From NCBI GenBank assembly GCA_964389575.1, contig CAYMFF010000007.1, positions 1 to 64,000 of the forward strand: DNA of 64,000 nt, in the 5' to 3' direction. The position numbers and the translations under genes were made by a program. The notes below the pieces were generated by a model. The model made no database searches. It was not told where the DNA came from and was given only the letters and a program-made list of their open reading frames with translations. The DNA is from JAGNRR01 sp964389575 (GTDB lineage Bacteria > Bacteroidota > Bacteroidia > Chitinophagales > Chitinophagaceae). Of the stretch, positions 52,603 through 61,483 are shown piece after piece. Positions within the stretch are counted from its first letter, which is position 1. The number at the start of each line of letters is the position of its first letter.

Positions 52603-53118
52603 TTATGATACAGTTGGGATTTTTATTTTTTGCTCATACATTTTTCGGTCTCTTCGTTTTTGCCCAGCCACTTTTTTTCCGCGGAAGAAAAGGAAAAGAT
52701 TAGCAAACAGCATGACGCCTAGGTAAATGGCAAAGAATCCAATCTTGCTGGATAAGGCCTCTATCAATTGTTTAGATCCGCCGATATGACTGATATAAAG
52801 AATTTTTAGCGCGAATCCAATATTGATTAAATAAAATCCAAGTTCAAAAAGTTTGTTGGTTGAGTGGGCAATATCTTCTTTACCATTGAAGATATCCAGC
52901 ATAAATACTCTGCCACTTTTAAAAAGCTTGTGCGAAACTATGGCGGTAAGCAGTATGGCAATCGGCAGATAAATAAGATAGGCTTTTACAACATAACTAT
53001 CGCTTTGTTCTTGTGCGACCACCGCTGCTGCCTCTCGGGCTACTTGTATAGAATCATATTGTGCCGCGACGAGTGAGTCTTTTATGGCTTGTACTAGAGA
53101 ATCGGTTTTGTAACTCAT
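52603..53118 (-). CDS. Membrane protein, second of a paralogous pair
   Basis: 171 residues. An N-terminal soluble helix rich in Ala and Asp precedes three to four membrane helices. LFELGFYLINIGFALKIL and LGVMLFANLFLFFRG resemble segments of the 121-residue neighbour (LLLLGYYLLNLGFILFFL), so the two are likely ancient duplicates. The tail is basic (KKVAGQKRRDRK). It overlaps the neighbour by 4 bases. Function unknown. Confidence 0.7.
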   Translation of the reverse strand: MSYKTDSLVQAIKDSLVAAQYDSIQVAREAAAVVAQEQSDSYVVKAYLIYLPIAILLTAIVSHKLFKSGRVFMLDIFNGKEDIAHSTNKLFELGFYLINIGFALKILYISHIGGSKQLIEALSSKIGFFAIYLGVMLFANLFLFFRGKKVAGQKRRDRKMYEQKIKIPTVS

Positions 53119-53480
53119 GATATTTGATTTTTGTGTTTAAGAAAAGAGCTTATTGATAAAAGGTAGAGCCAGAACATATTGAGATAATGCATTAGGGCTA
53201 CTACGATTATATTCAGTGATAAATTTTGAGCAATGAAAAGAATGGACTCGTTCCAATTACTTAGGGTGTTGATTTGTTGAAGGAAGAATAGTATGAATCC
53301 AAGGTTCAATAAATAATAACCCAAGAGTAATAGTCCGTTTAGTAGTTTGGCGGTTTGTGCATCATCGGGCATGAGCATAATTATATAAACTTCGCCGTAG
53401 TGATAGAACCAATAACCTACCAGTAATACAAGAACTGCCGAGAGCAGAAGATAGAGGACATATGTGATTATAATATTCAT
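53115..53480 (-). CDS. Membrane protein, first of a paralogous pair
   Basis: 121 residues, four hydrophobic segments, with the shared LGYYLLNLGFILFF motif. It starts 4 bases from the operator at 53484-53509 and is followed by the 171-residue gene with a 4-base overlap. No family was recognised; a small integral membrane complex is possible. Confidence 0.7.
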   Translation of the reverse strand: MNIIITYVLYLLLSAVLVLLVGYWFYHYGEVYIIMLMPDDAQTAKLLNGLLLLGYYLLNLGFILFFLQQINTLSNWNESILFIAQNLSLNIIVVALMHYLNMFWLYLLSISSFLKHKNQIS

Positions 53481-53483
53481 ATT

Positions 53484-53509
53484 GAAGCTTCAGTAAATAT
53501 TGAAAGTTT
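53484..53509. promoter_or_regulatory. Palindromic operator copy upstream of the membrane pair
   Basis: GAAGCTTCA, 8-base spacer, TGAAAGTTT. The right arm and the following TTAT repeat the site at 54097-54122 exactly, and the left arm differs at three positions. It lies right before the ATG at 53480. Confidence 0.6.
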
Positions 53510-53539
53510 ATGATAAAAAAAAGGTCGTATCATACTGTG

Positions 53540-54046
53540 CTATTTTAAAAGGTTCATCATTTTCTTGAAGATTATATTTTTCTCAGCCTTAAGCATAAGC
53601 TCACTCAATTGATCAATTCTACCCAGAAAATCATCCATATCAGAAATTGTTTTTTGAATATGTTTGCTTTCAGCATTATTCTCAGCTAATTTTATTTTAC
53701 GAATGTCTTGCGCCATTTTTTTTGCGGGTACCAATTCGCGCTTTTTTCGCTCGTTCATAATGCGGGTAGCCACTGTCCAAATGTCATGCTCTGCTTTAAA
53801 AAACTCTTTGCGCTCACCGGGCACAAAGTTTTTATAAACCAGATTCCAATTAATCAATTCTCGGATGTTCATGTTGGCGTTTCCTCGGCTTAGTTGCAAC
53901 TGATCCATTATATCTTCAGTAGTCAAGGTGCCGGGAGTTAAAAGAAGCAAGGCGTGTATTTGCGCCATAGAGCGATTTATTCCCCACTGACTGCCAAGTG
54001 CGCCCCAGAGGTTTATAAATTCTTGTTTTGCTTCTTGATTTTTCAA
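53540..54046 (-). CDS. GbsR/MarR-type winged-helix transcriptional regulator
   Basis: 168 residues. LWGALGSQWGINRSMAQIHALLLLTPGTLTTEDIMDQLQLSRGNANMNIRELINWNLV is the winged-helix core of the GbsR family, with the recognition helix in SRGNANMNIREL. The C-terminal part is a coiled dimerisation region. In Bacillus GbsR controls choline uptake; members elsewhere control membrane genes. It has an operator-like palindrome upstream, and a second ahead of the next genes, so autoregulation and control of the membrane pair are likely. Confidence 0.88.
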   Translation of the reverse strand: MKNQEAKQEFINLWGALGSQWGINRSMAQIHALLLLTPGTLTTEDIMDQLQLSRGNANMNIRELINWNLVYKNFVPGERKEFFKAEHDIWTVATRIMNERKKRELVPAKKMAQDIRKIKLAENNAESKHIQKTISDMDDFLGRIDQLSELMLKAEKNIIFKKMMNLLK

Positions 54047-54096
54047 AATAAACTATTTTGTTTCTTTCTTACGAACAAAGTTATTACAAACTTTTT

Positions 54097-54122
54097 AAAC
54101 TTTCAGTATTTATTGAAAGTTT
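54097..54122. promoter_or_regulatory. Palindromic operator upstream of the GbsR gene
   Basis: AAACTTTCA, 8-base spacer, TGAAAGTTT: perfect 9-base arms, 51 bases before the regulator start and in the divergent gap to the E2 gene. Confidence 0.65.
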
Positions 54123-54201
54123 ATTGATTATTTTTCGCATAACAAGATATTTCCAACGGAATTTGGCGTTTAAATTTTTCACAAAAGAGACGCTTATATC
54201 T

Positions 54202-54209
54202 TACTTTTG
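54202..54209 (+). promoter_or_regulatory. Probable promoter -7 element of the E2 gene
   Basis: TACTTTTG is an exact TAnnTTTG match, 18 bases before the ATG at 54228. A TTG at 54207 in the same frame lies inside this element and so cannot be the start if the promoter is real. Confidence 0.4.
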
Positions 54210-54227
54210 ATAGCAAATTTTAACCCA

Positions 54228-55853
54228 ATGGCTGAAGTGATAAGAATGCCCCTGCTGAGCGATACCATGAAAGAAGGTAAAATCGTGCAATGGCTCAAAA
54301 AAGTAGGCGATGAAGTAGCAAGTGATGATGTACTCGCAGAAGTGCAAACAGACAAAGCTACTATGGAAGTAGTGCCTTATGTAGATGGTACTATTTTGTA
54401 TATTGGTGTGCCAGAAGGTGAAGCCGCAGCCATTAATCAAATTATAGCCATCATAGGCGAGGAGGGTGAAGAGTTTGAAAGTTTGTTAGAAGATGCGCCA
54501 GTTGCTGAAGTCGGAACCGAAACAACTGCAGAAAATAATGAAGTCGCTGAAAATGTGGCAACATCTGAAGAGGTTAAACCAACGGCTAAAGAGTTGCCGA
54601 GTGATTTAGAAGTCGTGCGTATGCCATTATTGAGCGATACTATGAAGCAAGGAAAAATTGTTTCTTGGTTAAAAAATGTGGGTGACGATGTCACGAGCGA
54701 TGATGTACTAGCCGAAGTAGAAACGGACAAAGCAACTATGGAGGTCATAGGTTATGTGGATGGAACGTTGTTGTACCAAGGAGTTCCCGCAGGAGATTCT
54801 GTTGCTGTGAATGGAGTATTAGCAGTAGTTGGTGAAAAAAGTATAAATATCGACGAGTATCTTCCGACTATATTGGCAGAAAGCGAAACGCAAGAAGAAG
54901 AAATTGAAACTGCTAAAGTAGCAGAACCTGTTAAACAAGAAGTGTCTGCTCCGGTAGCGCCTACTGTTCAAAAAGTTGATACCGATGATAGCCGAGTAAA
55001 AGCTTCGCCATTAGCGCGAAAAATGGCCAAGGACAAAGGCATTAATTTAAATAGTGTGCAAGGCACCGGTGATGGCGGTCGCGTTATTAAAAGAGATATA
55101 GATAATTATAAAGGTGGTAATTCTTCAGCAACTCATGCTGCTATACCGGCTTTTGATGCGAATGCTGCAACAGAGAGTTTTACCGATACGCCACTTTCTC
55201 AAATGAGAGAAATTATAGCACAACGATTGGGTGAAAGTAAATTTAGCGCGCCTCATTTCTATTTGAAAATTTCAGTAGAAATGGACGATTTCTTAAAAGT
55301 GCGTAAACAAATTAATAGTGTTAGTGATATTAAAATATCCGTTGGTGATATGCTAATAAAAGCGGTGGCACTTTCTCTAACTAAACATCCTGCGGTCAAT
55401 AGTTCATGGTTAGGTAATAAAATAAGAACGAATAATCATGTTCATGTCGGAAGTGCGGTGGCTATTCCTGATGGTCTTATTGTGCCTGTGATAAAGTTTG
55501 CACATCAAAAAAGTTTGGCTCAAATCGCTGCTGATGCCAATGATTTATATGATAAAGCTAGAAATGGAAAATTGCAACCGCAAGAATTTAGTGGCAACAC
55601 ATTCACTATTTCTAATTTAGGAATGATGGGAATCGATGAGTTTACGGCAATTATCAATCCGCCGGATGCTTGTATTTTGGCAGTTGGTAAAACAACGGCA
55701 ACTCCGGTCGTTGAAAACGACCAAATCGTTGTAAAAAATATTATGAAGCTAACGCTAAGTTGTGACCACAGAGTGGTAGATGGTGCTGTTGGGGCAGCGT
55801 TTTTATCTACATTGAAAGACTATATAGAACAGCCTGCTCTCATGTTGCTCTAG
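54228..55853 (+). CDS. 2-oxo acid dehydrogenase E2, dihydrolipoyl acyltransferase with two lipoyl domains
   Basis: 541 residues. Two lipoyl domains carry the modified lysines in TDKATMEV at Lys43 and Lys168. A peripheral subunit-binding domain follows (VKASPLARKMAKDKGINL). The catalytic domain ends with LSCDHRVVDG, giving His514 and Asp518. Two lipoyl domains fit the pyruvate dehydrogenase E2 more than branched-chain forms, but the substrate cannot be fixed because E1 and E3 are not here. Start chosen at ATG 54228. Confidence 0.93.
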   Translation: MAEVIRMPLLSDTMKEGKIVQWLKKVGDEVASDDVLAEVQTDKATMEVVPYVDGTILYIGVPEGEAAAINQIIAIIGEEGEEFESLLEDAPVAEVGTETTAENNEVAENVATSEEVKPTAKELPSDLEVVRMPLLSDTMKQGKIVSWLKNVGDDVTSDDVLAEVETDKATMEVIGYVDGTLLYQGVPAGDSVAVNGVLAVVGEKSINIDEYLPTILAESETQEEEIETAKVAEPVKQEVSAPVAPTVQKVDTDDSRVKASPLARKMAKDKGINLNSVQGTGDGGRVIKRDIDNYKGGNSSATHAAIPAFDANAATESFTDTPLSQMREIIAQRLGESKFSAPHFYLKISVEMDDFLKVRKQINSVSDIKISVGDMLIKAVALSLTKHPAVNSSWLGNKIRTNNHVHVGSAVAIPDGLIVPVIKFAHQKSLAQIAADANDLYDKARNGKLQPQEFSGNTFTISNLGMMGIDEFTAIINPPDACILAVGKTTATPVVENDQIVVKNIMKLTLSCDHRVVDGAVGAAFLSTLKDYIEQPALMLL

Positions 55854-55898
55854 GAGCAATAATATCGGTGTTTTTCACCAACTATTTTTACTAATTAT

Positions 55899-55922
55899 AA
55901 GTCTTATATTCGTACAAGACTT
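55899..55922. repeat. Short inverted repeat ahead of the T9SS type B protein gene
   Basis: AAGTCTT (55899-55905) and AAGACTT (55916-55922) enclose a 10-base spacer that continues a TATATTCG promoter-like element. It lies 7 bases before the ATG at 55930, so it could be an operator or a leader hairpin. Confidence 0.4.
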
Positions 55923-55929
55923 GAATCTT

Positions 55930-58659
55930 ATGAAAAGGTATGCAGTTATAGTTGTTTTATTGTTTGTCGGATTGCTATCGCAAGCCCAAAATATTCAGGG
56001 CATTATCAATATTTATACGCCAGTTACCGCTATAACACCAGCTAGTGTTACGGTAGGCTCTACCTCTGGTTTCGCGGTTGGGGATCAGGTTTTTATAATT
56101 AAAATGAAAGGAGCCACCATCAATCAGACGAATACGGCTGCTTATGGTGATACACTTGCACTCAATGAAGCCGGGCGATATCAGTTTTCCAGAATTACTA
56201 GTATCACAGGGAATAATGTGACTCTTTTTCCGTTTTGTAATATTTATGGCAGTACAGATTATATTCAAATGGTTTCCGTACCAGAATATCCTAACCCCAC
56301 AGTTGTCAATAATTTGACTTGTGCACCTTGGAATGGAACGGTTGGAGGCATATTAGTTTTTGAAACTCCTGGAACGCTAACGCTAAATGATTCTATTGAT
56401 GCCAGCGGAAATGGTTTTAGAGGAGGCCAATTTAATGGAGGTTCTTTCAGTTGTACCTCAAATATGTTCGTGACCAGTTTAGCGGCAGGAACCGATGGAG
56501 AAAAAGGAGAAGGAATTGCGGATTATATTCCGGGTCAAGAATGTGGAGGCGGTAAGTTAGCCAACGGAGGAGGCGGAGCCTATGCGGGAAATGCAGGTGC
56601 TGGTGGTGGTGCAAACGGTGGTGCTGGTGGTCAAGGTGGAGATCAATATAGTGGATGCAATCCTACGAATAAAAATGGAATTGGCGGTTTAGCATTAAAC
56701 CAAGTAAATAATCATATGTATGTCGGCGGTGGCGGTGGTGGCCCTGAACGCGATAATGGACAAACTGTTTTTCCTGGAGGAAATGGTGGTGGACTGATTT
56801 ATATAACAGCAAATAACATCGTGGGAAACAATCAGGCCATTATTTCTAATGGTGATAGTGTGCAAACATTCGGTGATGAAGGTGGCGCTGGAGGCGGTGC
56901 TGGTGGTAGCATTTATCTAGTAAGCCAAAACTTTACTGGAAACCTTAATGTAATTGCTGAAGGCGGTAACGGTTCTTCTAGTTTAAACACAATTTTTTCA
57001 AGTCAATGTCATGGTCCGGGTGGTGGCGGTGGTGGTGGCTTAATTGCTTTTCCTCAAGTGGCAACGCCTGCCGGAGTAAATACGTTCTTAAACGGTGGGC
57101 AGGCCGGATTGGTATTGAACCCAGCCAGCACTTGTTTTAATACGAACTATAATGCAGCATCGGGCTCAAGCGGACAAAATGTACATAATTTTGTATGTTA
57201 TTTAGTACCGCCCATTGTGGTTGATTTAGGACCAGATCAGCCGATTTGTAGTGGTCAATCGTTAGTATTGGATGCGGGTGCAGGTTACGTTTCTTATGTA
57301 TGGGATGATAATTCGATCGGTCAAACCAGAACGGTTACAGCTCCGGGAACATATTATGTTTTTGTTTTAGCAGCAGACGGATGCGCTGGAAGCGATACGA
57401 TAAATATCTATCAGGACAGTAGCGCAATTGCATCATTTAATTATTTGATAGATTATGGGTGTGATCGAGATACTGTTTATTTTACGAATACATCAGTTGG
57501 TGATTCTAGTTACATTTGGCTTTTCGGTGATGGAAATACTTCTACTGATCCTAACCCACGTCATATCTACGGAGCACAAGGAAGTTACACTGTGCGTCTT
57601 GTAGCCGGAACAGCTCCCTGTTTCGATACGGTAGATGTTCCCATTTTCATTAGTCATTCAGTTCAAGCCGTTATTGGTTTATCTGGAGATTCCATTTGCC
57701 TAGGAGATCAAATTGCCGTTGACGATTTTGGTTCTTTGCCAACGATTGCGCAAGGCACTCGTACTTCTCTGTGGGACTTTGGAGATGGAACAACATCTAC
57801 AAGTAGCACTTTTACACACACATATTCCCAAGCAGGAATTTATACGATAACTCTTATTGTAACAGATAGTATTGGTTGTATTGATACATCAACGGTATCC
57901 GTTTTTGTAGATCCTGGTCCCTATACTAATCTTACAGTTAGTGATGATACGGTTTGTGTGGGCGAGGTAGTTCAGTTTACTGATAGTGTTGGAATTGGCG
58001 CTATTACTTACACTTGGAATTTTGATGACGGAAATGTCTTATCCAATGTTCACAACCCGTCTCATAGTTTTAGTCAAGCTGGAGTGTATAATGTTGTACT
58101 ATCTGCCATTTATAGAATCTGTCCAATTTCAACGCATGACACTATTATAACTGTACATGATTATCCTTTGATAAATCTGGGAGAAGACAAAACATTTTGT
58201 CCCGGACTGGATAGTGTGGTAGTGATAAATAATACAGAAAATCCTTCTCAGATTATGCAATGGAGTACTGGTGTAACGGCCAGTGAAATATCTACAAGTC
58301 AGACCGGTCGTTATTGGGTAAATGTTTCCAGTAATGGTTGTGCATCTACAGATAGTATATGGGTCAAAAGACATTGCTATTTAAATATCCCGAATAGTTT
58401 TTCTCCGAATGGAGATGGGCGAAATGATAATTTCATCCCGCGTTCTTTATTGGCAGCGGGCTTAAAAGAGTTTAATATGAAAATATTTAATCGTTGGGGC
58501 GAATTGATATTCCAAACCGATAAAATAGATGGTCGTGGCTGGGATGGAAAATATGGTGGGAAAGATCAGCCGGTAGGAGTTTATGTTTATATGATAGATG
58601 CACAATGGATTAATAATTATCGTAATTCGTTCAAAGGAAATATAACCTTATTGCGATAG
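55930..58659 (+). CDS. Large secreted protein: Gly-rich domain, PKD repeats, T9SS type B C-terminus
   Basis: 909 residues from ATG 55930. The signal peptide is MKRYAVIVVLLFVGLLSQAQ. The first 150 residues are a beta domain. Residues about 155-390 are Gly-rich (GGGGAYAGNAGAGGG, GGGGGGPERDNG). PKD repeats follow (WLFGDGNTSTDPNPRHIY, WDFGDGTTSTSSTFTHTY, WNFDDGNVLSNVHNPSH). The end has NSFSPNGDGRNDNF, FNRWGELIFQTD and GNITLLR, the type B sorting domain. It is a candidate adhesin or surface polymer-binding protein. Confidence 0.9.
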   Translation: MKRYAVIVVLLFVGLLSQAQNIQGIINIYTPVTAITPASVTVGSTSGFAVGDQVFIIKMKGATINQTNTAAYGDTLALNEAGRYQFSRITSITGNNVTLFPFCNIYGSTDYIQMVSVPEYPNPTVVNNLTCAPWNGTVGGILVFETPGTLTLNDSIDASGNGFRGGQFNGGSFSCTSNMFVTSLAAGTDGEKGEGIADYIPGQECGGGKLANGGGGAYAGNAGAGGGANGGAGGQGGDQYSGCNPTNKNGIGGLALNQVNNHMYVGGGGGGPERDNGQTVFPGGNGGGLIYITANNIVGNNQAIISNGDSVQTFGDEGGAGGGAGGSIYLVSQNFTGNLNVIAEGGNGSSSLNTIFSSQCHGPGGGGGGGLIAFPQVATPAGVNTFLNGGQAGLVLNPASTCFNTNYNAASGSSGQNVHNFVCYLVPPIVVDLGPDQPICSGQSLVLDAGAGYVSYVWDDNSIGQTRTVTAPGTYYVFVLAADGCAGSDTINIYQDSSAIASFNYLIDYGCDRDTVYFTNTSVGDSSYIWLFGDGNTSTDPNPRHIYGAQGSYTVRLVAGTAPCFDTVDVPIFISHSVQAVIGLSGDSICLGDQIAVDDFGSLPTIAQGTRTSLWDFGDGTTSTSSTFTHTYSQAGIYTITLIVTDSIGCIDTSTVSVFVDPGPYTNLTVSDDTVCVGEVVQFTDSVGIGAITYTWNFDDGNVLSNVHNPSHSFSQAGVYNVVLSAIYRICPISTHDTIITVHDYPLINLGEDKTFCPGLDSVVVINNTENPSQIMQWSTGVTASEISTSQTGRYWVNVSSNGCASTDSIWVKRHCYLNIPNSFSPNGDGRNDNFIPRSLLAAGLKEFNMKIFNRWGELIFQTDKIDGRGWDGKYGGKDQPVGVYVYMIDAQWINNYRNSFKGNITLLR

Positions 58660-58715
58660 TCCGATAATTTCATGAAATATTTCTTGATGTCAGTCTGAAA
58701 GGTCGAACTTATAAT

Positions 58716-58723
58716 TAACTTTG
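58716..58723 (+). promoter_or_regulatory. Probable promoter -7 element of the 341-residue membrane protein
   Basis: TAACTTTG is an exact TAnnTTTG match with its last base 7 bases before the ATG at 58730, a near-leaderless arrangement. Confidence 0.4.
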
Positions 58724-58729
58724 AGAGTC

Positions 58730-59755
58730 ATGAGTTCGCTTTCAAAAACAGGTAAAATTGATTTAGTCAATATTGGTTTACTGATATTTTCTTGTGCCTT
58801 GGCATTTGTAATTCCTTTTGAACTTTTCTTATTTGTGTATGCTGTATTAGGGCCGTTGCATTACCTCACTGAAATATCATGGTTGCATGACAAGAATTAT
58901 TATACTAAGAGTAAGAAGGATGTTATTTTATTAGTGGTAATTTCTCTGTTTTTAACTGCTCTATTTGTTTTTGGACAACATTTTCCGGAACAGTTGAATG
59001 AATATGTCCCTCGAGAATTAAATACGCTTTTGAATTCACACTTGACGTTTGTGGCTTTTGGGGCGGCTTTATTTATGGCGCTCATCAAGAAACCAGTTAT
59101 TCGGGCTGTAGGAATTATATTGACGGTTTTATTAGTATTGTTAGTCAATAAGTCAATTCCGTTCTTCACTGTTTTTCTTCCAACCTTGGTTCATGTATTT
59201 TTATTTACCTCCCTTTTCATGCTATACGGTGCGCTTCGGTCGAAGTCTAAAATGGGCTTGTTGACTGTGGCACTGCATATAATTTGTCCGTTTTTATTGT
59301 TCTATATGTTTCAAGGCGGAGATTACATTTTCCTTAGTGATGGTGGAAAAGATATGTATGGAAATAGCATGTTCGCGGGTTTAAACTTTCATATTCTACA
59401 AGAAAACTTGGGTGTTGAGATTAGAAGTGCCGAAGAATTCACGAATATTATGTTTAACTCAAACTTGGGTGTAGCCGTTATGCGATTTATCGCTTTTGCC
59501 TATACCTATCATTATCTAAACTGGTTTAGCAAAACTGAAATTATCCGTTGGCATAAAGTACCTAAATCTAGATTTGTTGTAGTAATTGTCGCATGGATTG
59601 TATCCATTGTATTGTATGCTATGGATTATTCACTTGGTTTTCAGTGGCTCTTTTTATTAAGCTTTATGCATGTACTGTTAGAGTTTCCATTGAACTATGT
59701 GAGTGTGGTAGGAATATTTCAAGAATTACGAAACCGTTCTGTAAAAACAGCATAA
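58730..59755 (+). CDS. Integral membrane protein of unknown function
   Basis: 341 residues from ATG 58730; a TTG three codons upstream lies inside the promoter-like element. About nine membrane helices. FVYAVLGPLHYLTEISWLHDKNYY near residue 35-55 has histidines in a membrane loop and MRFIAFAYTYHYLNWFSKTEIIRWH (about 250-275) has more, a spacing that loosely recalls membrane di-iron oxygenases, though no family is assigned. Its stop overlaps the next gene's ATG (TAATG). Confidence 0.72.
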   Translation: MSSLSKTGKIDLVNIGLLIFSCALAFVIPFELFLFVYAVLGPLHYLTEISWLHDKNYYTKSKKDVILLVVISLFLTALFVFGQHFPEQLNEYVPRELNTLLNSHLTFVAFGAALFMALIKKPVIRAVGIILTVLLVLLVNKSIPFFTVFLPTLVHVFLFTSLFMLYGALRSKSKMGLLTVALHIICPFLLFYMFQGGDYIFLSDGGKDMYGNSMFAGLNFHILQENLGVEIRSAEEFTNIMFNSNLGVAVMRFIAFAYTYHYLNWFSKTEIIRWHKVPKSRFVVVIVAWIVSIVLYAMDYSLGFQWLFLLSFMHVLLEFPLNYVSVVGIFQELRNRSVKTA

Positions 59756-60819
59756 TGAAAAAAGTTATATTCATTTTATTTATTTTTTTATCGGTTTCGC
59801 TTTCGGCGCAACCTCCGGGTTATTATAATAATGCGCTGGGTAAAAATGGAGCTCAATTACAATCAGCATTGAAAAATATTATTGATAATCATGCCATGCA
59901 ATCCTATCCGCTATGGAGTGCGTTTCCGAGCACAGATAATAAAGGTGGTAATGTACTTTGGGATATGTATAGTGATGTCCCTGGTGGAACATCTAGTTAC
60001 ACTTATACGTTGGGCACTGACCAATGCGGACAATATAATAGCGAAGGAGATTGTTATAATCATGAACACGTTTGGCCAAAGACATATTTTAATGATGTGC
60101 TACCGATGAATTCGGACTTACATCACATTATACCTACTGATGGTTGGGTGAATAATAAGCGAGCCAATTTTCCATTGGGCAATGCTAGTGGTCAGGGCTG
60201 GACGGGTAGCAATGGAAGTAAAACGGCATCTTCCAATTCTTACTCGGGTTATACGGGCAATGTTTTTGAACCTATAGATGAATATAAAGGCGATTTTGCT
60301 CGTATGTTTTTTTATATGAGTACGCGCTATATGGGCGAAGATAATAGTTGGAAGAATTGGGAGATGGCTAATAAGGCAGTTTTAACCTCGGATGCTGTTC
60401 AGCTATTAATGCAATGGCATTCAGACGATACAGTAAGTCAAAAAGAAATAGATAGAAACAATGCAATTTATGCAATTCAAGGAAATCGGAATCCTTTTAT
60501 AGACTATCCGATTTTTGCTGATTGTATTTGGGGTACTACCGATTGTACTCCACTGTCAACAGAAAATTTCTTACAAGTTCAATTGAAAGTTTTTCCTAAC
60601 CCGAGCGAGGATAAACTAAGTATAGAAATTCCAAAGCGTTTTCAATCGCAATCAATTGATGTAGCTATTTATAATACCTTGGGTCAGTTATTGATTCGTT
60701 CGAGCGAACTAGAAATAAATATTGAACAGTTACCTGCTGGTGTTTATTCTTTACAAGTTGGAATAGATGCAGAACGCAATCCGGGTCATCGGATTCAATT
60801 ATCTTTTATAAAAAAATAG
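59755..60819 (+). CDS. Secreted endonuclease I with T9SS type A C-terminal domain
   Basis: 354 residues. The start is placed at ATG 59755, which gives signal peptide MKKVIFILFIFLSVSLSAQ and overlaps the previous stop as TAATG. The nuclease part has NHEHVWPKTYF and MNSDLHHIIPTDGWVNNKR with the His and Asn residues of the endonuclease I (HNH-like) active site. The C-terminus VFPNPSEDKLSIEI, YNTLGQLLI and LPAGVYSLQVG is a type A sorting domain. It would degrade external DNA for nutrients or biofilm turnover. Confidence 0.92.
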   Translation: MKKVIFILFIFLSVSLSAQPPGYYNNALGKNGAQLQSALKNIIDNHAMQSYPLWSAFPSTDNKGGNVLWDMYSDVPGGTSSYTYTLGTDQCGQYNSEGDCYNHEHVWPKTYFNDVLPMNSDLHHIIPTDGWVNNKRANFPLGNASGQGWTGSNGSKTASSNSYSGYTGNVFEPIDEYKGDFARMFFYMSTRYMGEDNSWKNWEMANKAVLTSDAVQLLMQWHSDDTVSQKEIDRNNAIYAIQGNRNPFIDYPIFADCIWGTTDCTPLSTENFLQVQLKVFPNPSEDKLSIEIPKRFQSQSIDVAIYNTLGQLLIRSSELEINIEQLPAGVYSLQVGIDAERNPGHRIQLSFIKK

Positions 60820-60823
60820 TTCT

Positions 60824-61483
60824 ATGAGTGTTTTAGCATCGCTACTTGATGAATTACTGCTTACAGATACGCAACTTATTGCGGTCTCAAAGACTAAGCC
60901 TAATGAACAAGTTTTAGAACTTTATAATCAAGGGCAACGAGTATTTGGTGAAAATCGAGTGCAGGAATTAGTAGGGAAGTATGAGGAACTCCCAAAGGAT
61001 ATAGAGTGGCATCTAATCGGACACCTACAGACGAATAAAGTCAAATACATTGCACCATTTATTTCAATGATTCACTCGATAGATAGTCTGAAACTTCTAA
61101 AAGAAGTTCAAAAGCAAGCAGTAAAATCTGACAGAAAAATAAATGTACTCTTGCAAATGCACATTGCCACAGAAGAAAGTAAGTTCGGACTAAGCAAGAA
61201 AGAGTTGATTGAGATTTTAGAGTATTATACAGCCGACCCAAGTCCATTTACGCACCTAACTATTTGCGGATTGATGGGAATGGCTACTTTTACTGAAGAT
61301 CAAGCACAGGTCAAAAGTGAATTTGAAAGCTTGAAGGATTTATTTGATTTCTGTAAATCGTCTTACTTATTAAATGAAAATTTTAAAGAAATTTCTATGG
61401 GAATGAGTGGCGATTACAAAATTGCTATTGACGCAGGCAGCACTATGGTTCGGGTGGGCAGTTTATTGTTTGGTAAAAGATAA
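60824..61483 (+). CDS. yggS: YggS family PLP-binding protein
   Basis: 219 residues. LIAVSKTKPNEQVLELYNQG contains PLP lysine Lys23; FGENRVQEL, WHLIGHLQTNK and MGMSGDYKIAIDAGSTMVRVGSLLFG are diagnostic. It keeps pyridoxal phosphate balance in the cytoplasm and has no known catalytic reaction. Four bases follow the endonuclease I stop. The stop abuts the convergent CvpA gene. Confidence 0.95.
   Translation: MSVLASLLDELLLTDTQLIAVSKTKPNEQVLELYNQGQRVFGENRVQELVGKYEELPKDIEWHLIGHLQTNKVKYIAPFISMIHSIDSLKLLKEVQKQAVKSDRKINVLLQMHIATEESKFGLSKKELIEILEYYTADPSPFTHLTICGLMGMATFTEDQAQVKSEFESLKDLFDFCKSSYLLNENFKEISMGMSGDYKIAIDAGSTMVRVGSLLFGKR

Noticed and set aside
54207..54227. TTG start of the E2 gene at 54207
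   Set aside because: It lies inside a TACTTTTG promoter element, and the ATG at 54228 begins directly with the lipoyl domain sequence.
58667..58678. 12-base palindrome ATTTCATGAAAT after the large T9SS gene
   Set aside because: Short palindromes are frequent in such AT-rich sequence and it has no second copy that I found.
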